From Nicotiana tabacum (lineage: Eukaryota; Streptophyta; Magnoliopsida; Solanales; Solanaceae), in NCBI RefSeq assembly GCF_000715075.1, contig NC_134096.1:123634643-123698642 (forward strand): 64,000 nucleotides of DNA. Reading direction: 5' to 3'. Positions 57,246-64,000 of this stretch are shown piece after piece; the first letter of the stretch is position 1, and each line of letters starts with the position of its first letter. The position numbers and the translations under genes are program-made. A model generated the notes under the pieces. It searched no databases. It was given only the letters and a program-made list of their open reading frames with translations, and had not been told where the DNA came from.

Positions 57246-57355
57246 GTGACACCCCAATTTTTGGGAACTTCTGCGTTGAGTTTTGGGTTTCTACCCTGTT
57301 TATGAGAATTTTTATTAATTAAACTGCTTTAATTAAACTGCGCTAATTCATTTTA
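57246..57355 (+). other. Unrelated fragment replacing LTR end and PBS of element 3
   Basis: Begins GTGACACCCCAATTTTTGGG, which resembles the start of yet another LTR family, and ends in AATTAAACTGC repeats. No PBS is seen before the gag leader. Origin uncertain. Confidence 0.45.
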
Positions 57356-57527
57356 GGTCTCACAAGTCATGAACATGTGTAGTAGAGTCTTGCGGATCGG
57401 TACAGAGACGTCTGTACTTATCTTCGAGAGGCTGCCGAACCCTTCAAAAACTTTACATTATTGTATTCTTGCCGTGCGAATTTGTTGATTCCGGTCACTA
57501 AATTTTTGTTTTTCCATTCTCTCACAA

Positions 57528-59070
57528 ATGGTGAGGACACATGCACCAGGCAGGACGAATAACCACCAGTACCACCAACTAGGTCCACGAGAGGCTGAGA
57601 TCCCGGTAGGGGCTGCGGTAGGGGCAAAGGTGTAGCTCGTACAACAACTAGAGCAACACCTGCAGATCCATCAGCTGCTTCAGCTCAGGAGCAGGTTCTG
57701 GATGTGGTTGAGCCAGTGGGGCCAACTCAATCACCAACTGTGCCCATTGTGATTCCAGGCCTTCAGGAGGCTTTGGCCTAGATATTGACTATTTGCACTG
57801 GCCTTGATCAGGTGGTTCCAGCTCAGGCCACACCAGCCACTTCTCAGGATGAGGGAGGTACTCATACCCCCGCCGCCCGTACTCCAGAGCAGGTGATGCA
57901 GGGACTTCAGACACTGGGGGTACTACTATCCCAGTCGGTTGCAGTTGCTCGGGCATAGGTGGGTTCCGTTATGACTGATGATGAGCAGCAGAGACTTGAG
58001 AGGCTTAGGAGGCTCCAACCTCCATCATTCAGTGGGGCTGAGTATGAGGATGCCCAGGACCTTTTGGATAGGTGCCAGCGGATTCTTCCCACGAAAGGTA
58101 TTCTAGAGACCTGTAGGGTCTGATTCACTACTTTTCAGTTTACTTGGGCTGCCTTCAGATGGTGGGAGGCCTATGAGAGGCACAGGCAAGTCGGTACAAC
58201 ACCACTTACATGACATGAGTTCTCCGTTCTCCTCTTGGAGAAGTTCGTGCCACAGTCTCGCAAGGAGGAGCTGCGAAAGCAGTTTGAGCAGCTTCATTAG
58301 GATGGCATGTCTGTGACCCAGTACGATATGAGGTTTTTGGAGTAGGCTCGTCACACAGTTTGGTTGGTTCCCATGGATAGAGAGAGAGGATTAGGAGGTT
58401 CATTGGTGGCCTTACATATTATTTACAATTTCTTATAACTTGGGAGAGGGTATCTAGTGCTACTTTCGATGAGGTGGTTGATATTGCTCGGTAGATAGAG
58501 ATGGTCTGTAGTCAAGAGCGTGAGGATAGGGAGGCTAAGAGGCCTCAAGATTCTGGTGGTTTTGGTGGTGTTTCTTCTGGATGGCAGTCCTACCATAGTA
58601 GGGGTGATCTTTATAGGCCTGCTTAGATGGCTTGTGCAGCTCACCGTGGTGCATCATCCAACCATGGTTCATACAGTGCTTGTCAGAGTCAGTCATATCT
58701 CAATGCCCTTCTAGCTCAGAGTGCGTCCCATGCTCCATCAAATCAGGATTCGTCTATGCCAGGACATTCTAGCAGTTATTCGGGTACTAGGGTCCCGATT
58801 CAGTCCCCACCACCACCACTTCCGGTGGAGTTGCTTCGAGTGCGGGGAGTTTGGGCATATGTGGAGACAGTGTCCTCATTGCTCGGGAGGTCCAGTGCAG
58901 CAGAGGAGTCGGGCTGCAAATTTCACACTAGTTACTTCACCACCCGCCCAACCAGCTCGGGGTGGGGATCAGTCAGCTAGGGGTCACCCAAGAGGGGAAG
59001 TCGACCAGGTGACGGTTAGGCCCGATTCTATGCTATTCCTAACAGACCAGATGCTGTTGGTTCATATGCA
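57528..59070 (+). pseudogene. Element 3 gag pseudogene
   Basis: ATG at 57528 in a context (CTCACAAATGGTGAGGAC) shared with element 2. After about 34 codons there is a TAG. The gag domain is visible at about 58010-58390 (RILPTKGI, FRWWEAYER, LLEKFVPQSRKEELRKQF, VTQYDMRF) with several stops, some of them TAG where CAG would be expected. The zinc knuckle CFECGEFGHMWRQC at about 58832 is intact, unlike in elements 1 and 2. Confidence 0.83.
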
Positions 59071-60895
59071 ATGATCACAGGTATTATCTTAGTATGCCAC
59101 AGGGACGTTTCTGTATTATTTGACCCTGGTTCCACTTATTCATATGTATCATCATATTTTTCTCATTATCTGGATATGCCCCCTGAGTCCTTAGCTTTAT
59201 CAGTTCATGTATCTATGCAGTGGGCAATACTATTATTGTGGACCACGTATATAGATCGTGTGTAGTGACAATTGGGGGATTGGAGACTAGAGTTGATCTC
59301 TTATTGCTTAGTATGGTTGATTTCGATGTGATCTTGGGTATGTATTGGTTGTCACCATGTTATGCTGTTCTAGATTGTCACGCTAAGACTGTGACATTGG
59401 CGATGCCGGGGTTGCCAAGGATTAAGTGGAGAGGTTCTCTAGATTATGTTTCCAGCAGAGTGGTTTCATATTTGAAGGCCTAGCAGATGGTTGGGAAGGG
59501 TTTTTTTTAATCTTATTTGACCTTTTTTAGGGATGTTAGTTCTGATACTCTTTCTATTGATTTTGTTCCGGTGGTGCTAGATTTTTAGGATGTGTTTCCT
59601 GCAGACTTTCCGGGCATGCCGCTCGACATGAAAATTGACTTTGGTATTGACTTGGTGTCGGGCACTCAACCCAAATCTATTCCACCGTATCGTATGGCAT
59701 TAGCTGAGTTATAAGAATTGAAAGAGTAACTTCAGTAACTTCTTGATAAGGGGCTTATTAGACCAAGTGTGTCGCCTTGGGGTGCACCAGTTATGTTTTT
59801 GAAGAAGAAGGATGGTACTATGCATAGTCTATAGGCATTTGAACAGAGTTACAATTAAGAATAAGTATCCTTTTCCGTGCATTGATGATCTATTTGACCA
59901 GCTTCAGGGAGCGAGGATGTTCTCTAAGATTGACTTGAGGTATGGGTATCACTAGTTGAAGATTCGAGACTCGGATATTCTAAAGACAACACTTAGAACC
60001 CATTATAGTCATTATGAGTTCCTTGTGATGTCTTTTGAGCTGACCAATGCCCCAGCAACATTCATGCATCTGATGAACAATGTATTTCAGCCTTATGTCG
60101 ACTCATTTGTTATAGTGTTCATTGATGATATCTTAGTGTACTCTAGTAGCCAGGTGGAGCATGCCCAATATTTAAGAGCGGTGTTGCAGCGATTGAGGGA
60201 GGAGAAACTTTATGACAAGTTCTCCAAGTGCGAGGTTTGGCTTAGTTCGGTGGCGTTCTTGGGGCACATGATGTCCAATGAGGGGATTCAAGCGGATCCG
60301 AAGAAGATTGAGGCAGTTCAGAGTTGGCCCAGACCATCCTTAGATACGTAGATTCCGATCTTTCTCAGCTTGGCCAGTTATTATCGTCACTTCGTGGAGG
60401 GTTTCTCGTCTATTGCATCGCCCTTGATCAAATTGACCCACAAGGGTGCTACTTTCAGGTGGTCAGATGAGTGTGACGAGAGTTTTTAGAAGCTCAAGAC
60501 TGCCTTGACCACGGCTCCAGTTCTAGCTTTTCCTTCAGCTTCAGGCTCTTATACAATATATTGTGATACTTCTCATATTGGTATTGGATATGTCTTGATG
60601 CAGGAAGGTAGAGTGATTGCTTATGCTTCGCATCAGATAAAACCCCATGAGAATAAACCCTGTTCATGACTTGGAGTTGGCTGCCATCGTTCATGCATTG
60701 AAGATTTGGAGGCACTATATCTATGGTGTGTCTTGTGAGGTATTTACAGATCATCGAAGTCTCCAGCACTTGTTCAAACAGAAGGATCTAAACTTGAGGC
60801 ATCGGAGATTGTTGAAGATGCTAAAGGATTATGACATCACCAATCTGTATCATCCCGGGAAGGCCAATGTGGTGGCCGATGCCTTGAGTAGAAAG
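59071..60895 (+). pseudogene. Element 3 protease, reverse transcriptase and RNase H
   Basis: The protease keeps VLFDPGSTYSYVSSYF, with a frameshift soon after (59210-59220) and IVDHVYRSCVVTIGGLETR continuing in a new frame. RT has [27 protein letters not shown], a break near 59825, [13 protein letters not shown] and an intact FIDDILVYS (about 60120). RNase H is interrupted around 60640 and continues as [19 protein letters not shown] and [18 protein letters not shown], then [15 protein letters not shown]. Stops near 59715-59740, 59955 and 60350 block translation. Confidence 0.85.
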
Positions 60896-62522
60896 GCGGT
60901 GAGTATGGGTAGCCTTGCATTTATTCCTATTGGTGAGAGACCTCTTGCAGTTGATGTTCAGGCCTTGGCCAACCAGTTCGTGAGATTAGATGTTTCAGAG
61001 CCTAGTCAGGTTCTAGTTTGTGTGATTTCTCGGTCTTCCTTATATGATTACATCAGAGAGCGCCGATATGATGATCCTTATTTACTTGTCCTTAAGGATA
61101 CGGTCCAAAACGGTGATGCCAGAGATGTTACTATTGGGGATGATGGAGTGTTGAGGGTGTAAGGTCGAATTTGTGTGCCTAATGTAGATGGGCTACGTGA
61201 ATTGATTCTTGAGGATTCCTACAGTTTGCAGTATTCCATTCATCCAGGTACCGAGAAGATATATCAGGACTTGAGACAACATTATTGGTGGAGGAGAATG
61301 AAGAAGGATATAGTGGAATTTGTAGCTCGGTGCCTTAACTATCAGTAGGTGATGTATGAGCATCAGAGACCGGGTGGATTACTTCAGAGGCTAGAGATTC
61401 CAAAGTGGAAATGGGAGCATATCACAATGGATTTTGTAGTTGGGCTCCCACGGGCTTCAAGGAAGTTTGATGCTATTTGGGTGATTGTGGATTGGCTAAC
61501 CAAGTCCGTGCACTTCATTACAGTTGGGACTACTTATTCTTCAGAGCGATTGGCTGAGATTTACATCCGCGAGATTGTTCGCTTTCACGATGTGCAAGTG
61601 CCCATCATTTCAGATCGGGGAACGCAGATTAGAGTTTTGGAGAGCAGTGCAGTGAGGGTTGGGCACACAGGTTGAGTTTAGTACAAAATTTCACCCTCAG
61701 ACGAACAGATAGTCCGAGCGCACTATTCAGATATTGGAGGACATGCTACGTGTTTGTGTCATTGATTTTGGGGGTTCTTGGGATCAGTTTCTACCGCTCG
61801 TGGAGTTTTTCTTCAACAACAGCTACCAGTCGAGCATTCATATGGCTTCGTGTGAGGCTTTATATAGGAGACAGTGTCAATCTCCATTGGGTTAGTTCAA
61901 GCCTGGGGAGGCTAGGCTATTGGGTACTGACTTGGTTCAGGATACTTTAGACAAGGTTAAATTGTTTTAGGATCAGCTTCGCACGGCGCAGTCCAGACAA
62001 AAGATTTACGCTGATAGGAAGGTTCGTGACGTTTCTTTCATGGTTGAGGAGAAGGTAATGCTCAAGGTGTCACCCATGAAGGGTGTTATGAGGTTTGGGA
62101 AGAAGGGCAAGTTGAGCCCTCGGTATATTGGGCCTTTGGAGGTACTTCAGAGGATTGGAGAAGTGGCTTACAAGCTTTCCTTCCCACCTAGTTTGTCGAG
62201 TGTGCATCCAGTGTTTCATGTTTCTATGCTCCGGAAGTATGTCGGCGATCCGTCTCATGTTGTGAATTTCGGCACGGTTCAGTTGGATGGTGATTTGACT
62301 TATGTTGTGGAGCCGATGGCCATTTTTGATCGGTAGGTTCGAAAGTTGAGGTCAAAGGACAAAGCTTCAGTGAAGGAGCAGTGGAGAGGTCAGCCAGTTG
62401 AGGAGGCTACTTGGGAGACCAAGCGGAAGAAGTATAGCAGTTATCCATGCCTATTTGAGACTCCAGGTATGTTTCTAGACCGGTTCGAGGACGAACGTTT
62501 GTTTAAGAGGGGGATGATGTAA
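60896..62522 (+). pseudogene. Element 3 integrase and chromodomain
   Basis: Zinc-binding region near 61200-61345 (HPGTEKIYQDL). The core has [13 protein letters not shown] and IISDRGTQ, so two of the catalytic aspartates remain, then a frameshift near 61630. The C-terminal region is open at 62040-62336 (LKVSPMKGVMRFGKKGKLSP, GPLEVLQRIGEVAYKL). One TAG follows, then the chromodomain-like RGQPVEEATWETK. The normal terminal stop is lost by a small deletion near 62505, and the frame runs a few codons into the LTR. Confidence 0.83.
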
Positions 62523-63934
62523 TGACCTGGCTGGTCATTTTGAGAGTTATAGCCTTGTTCTCCCATTCACTGCTCATTTTGTACTTTATAACTTCTATGT
62601 GACTTACCGGGGTAGTTGGTTCGCGTCCGGTGAGTTTTCAGAATGAATTGAGATACCTAGTCTCAAGGATGAAAACTTAAGTTGAAAAGGTTTACCGAAT
62701 GTGGACTTATGTGTAGACGACTTCGGAATGGAGTTTTGGTAGTTCCGTTAGCTCCGTTGAGTGATTTTGGACTTAGAAGCGTGTCCGAATTGTGATTTGG
62801 AGGTCTACAGTTGAATTAGGCTTGAAATGGCAAAAGTTGGAAATTTAGAAGTTTGACCGAGAGTGGGCCTTGTAGTTACAAGGCTCCTATTAGAATTCTG
62901 GGAGTTGGAGTAGGTCTGTGGTGTCATTTGTAACTTGTGTGCAAAATTTGGGGTCAATCGGACATGATTTGATAGGTTTCGACGTCATTTGTAGAAGTTG
63001 GAATTTTCGTAGTTTCAATTGGCTTAGATTGGGGTGTGATTCGTGTTTTTGATGTTGTTTGAGGTGATTTGAGGGCTCAACTAAGTTTGTATCGTGTTTT
63101 AGGACTTGTTGGTATGTTTGGTTGAGGTCCCTCGGGGCCTCGGGCAGATTTCGGATGGTTAACGGATCAAAAATGAGACTCAGTGCATTGCTGAAGCTGG
63201 GAGTTTTCTAGTGTGATCGCACCTGCGAGGAATTGGCTGCAGGTGCGATGCCGCAAATGCAGCTGGATTTGCACAGGTGCAGAGCTGGGCTAGGCTAGGA
63301 CAGGATGCAGGTGCGAGAGGGTAATCGCATCTGCGAGCCCGTAGGTGCAAGCAAGGCTCCGCAGATGCAAAGCTGAGGAGCGAGGTCTGTTTCCGCAGAA
63401 GGTGATAGTGGGTCACAGAAGCGGCTCCGCAGGTGCAGAACTTGGAGCGTAGATACAGGCCCTGGGGATTTAAGTGATTTCCATAGAAACGGATGATTTT
63501 ACCGCAAAAGTGGTTCCGCAGGTGCAATTATTTGGCCGCAGGTGCAAAAAGCCTGGGCAATGTTTTATAAACGAGGGTTCCAAGAGTTTTCACCATTTTA
63601 AACAATTCAAGCTCGGAATTTGGCAATTCTTGAGAGGATTGTCAGGGTATTCCTTGAGGTAAGTCACTTGTGGTCTAATTTATTCAATAATTATGTTTCC
63701 CCATTGAATTTTCCACCTAGTTTGTATGTATTTATGGTGAAATTTGGGAGTTCGAGGCTAGGGATTTGGAGAGTTTGATTTGGGGAATTGAGTGATGATT
63801 TGGTGTCGGATTTTGGTAAATTTGGTATGGTTGGGCTCGTGGTTGAATGGGCTTTCGGGTTTTATGACTTTTATCACGTTTTGAGACATGGGCCCGGGGG
63901 TCAGCTTTAGAGTCAACTTTCGACTTTTGATTAA
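62518..63934 (+). mobile_element. Element 3 3' LTR (interrupted at the window end)
   Basis: Starts TGTAATGACCTGGCTGG after the PPT and is collinear with 54603-55930, including the GCAGGTGCGA-type block (63210-63560). At 63935 the LTR sequence is replaced by a SINE-like sequence. Whether the LTR resumes lies beyond the window. Confidence 0.85.
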
Positions 63935-64000
63935 AAAAAAGGGCAGCCCAGTGCATTAAGATCCCGCTATGCGCGGGGTCCGGGGAAGGGCCTGTAATAC
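63935..64000 (-). mobile_element. Au-type SINE, 3' part, minus strand (cut by window end)
   Basis: After an A run, the plus strand reads AAGGGCAGCCCAGTGCATTA, then CCCGCTATGCGCGGGGTCCG and GGGAAGGGCC. From memory this is the complement of the conserved 3' half of the Au SINE family, which is widespread in plants and ends in a T run on its own strand. The tRNA-like head would lie past 64000. It is inserted in the element 3 LTR. I have not compared it with a database. Confidence 0.72.

Larger units (their letters stand above)
57356..62517 (+). mobile_element. Chromovirus-type Ty3/gypsy element 3, internal region
   Basis: The leader is homologous to that of element 2 (TCTTGCGGATCGGTACAGAG). Decayed gag, protease, RT, RNase H, integrase and chromodomain follow, then a purine-rich PPT (AAGAGGGGGATGA) before the LTR at 62518. 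It is clearly related to elements 1 and 2 but has its own LTR family. Confidence 0.86.

Overview
This is a gene-poor plant nuclear window, almost certainly from a eudicot and probably Solanaceae. That family call is an inference from the style of the retroelement LTRs and cannot be proved without a search. I can support one intact protein-coding gene, an expansin-like B gene on the minus strand at 39142-40809. Nearly everything else is LTR-retrotransposon DNA in various states of decay and nesting.

Positions 1-26290 hold material from one Ogre-like (Tat lineage Ty3/gypsy) family on the plus strand. First comes a 2 kb piece of 3' internal region built of short tandem repeats. An LTR array of about 24 kb follows. 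At eight places one LTR passes straight into the next through only 24-25 bp, which read as the primer-binding site (PBS) fused to the polypurine-tract (PPT) end. The LTRs have therefore become a satellite-like repeat of about 2155 bp. Units at 16015-24611 are near-identical. One array position still carries about 970 bp of the original internal region plus a proper PPT (9091-10058). Another is interrupted by 855 bp of unrelated repeat sequence (14356-15210). Each unit carries a TATATAA box and most carry a CACGTG about 53 bp upstream of it.

Positions 26291-35840 hold a minus-strand chromovirus-type Ty3/gypsy element (Tekay/Del-like, with a chromodomain and an initiator-tRNA-Met PBS). Its 5' LTR is complete and its 3' LTR is truncated. 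Many of its stop codons look like C-to-T changes. Positions 35841-38864 are a truncated minus-strand LTR of another chromovirus family. Positions 38865-41905 are the only low-copy-looking island, containing the expansin-like gene, an AT microsatellite and AT-rich intergenic DNA.

Positions 41906-54602 hold a plus-strand chromovirus with two 3.5 kb LTRs. Each LTR carries the same nested 0.7 kb hAT-like element with 8-bp target duplications. The second LTR is followed by a fresh PBS and the start of a second gag, so the structure is LTR-internal-LTR-internal. Positions 54603-63934 hold a third, related chromovirus pseudogene with a damaged 5' LTR and a 3' LTR. The window ends inside what looks like the 3' end of an Au-type SINE (63935-64000).

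No tRNA or rRNA gene, CRISPR array or bacterial-type operon was found. The most notable feature is the LTR array whose internal region has shrunk to a PBS/PPT fusion.
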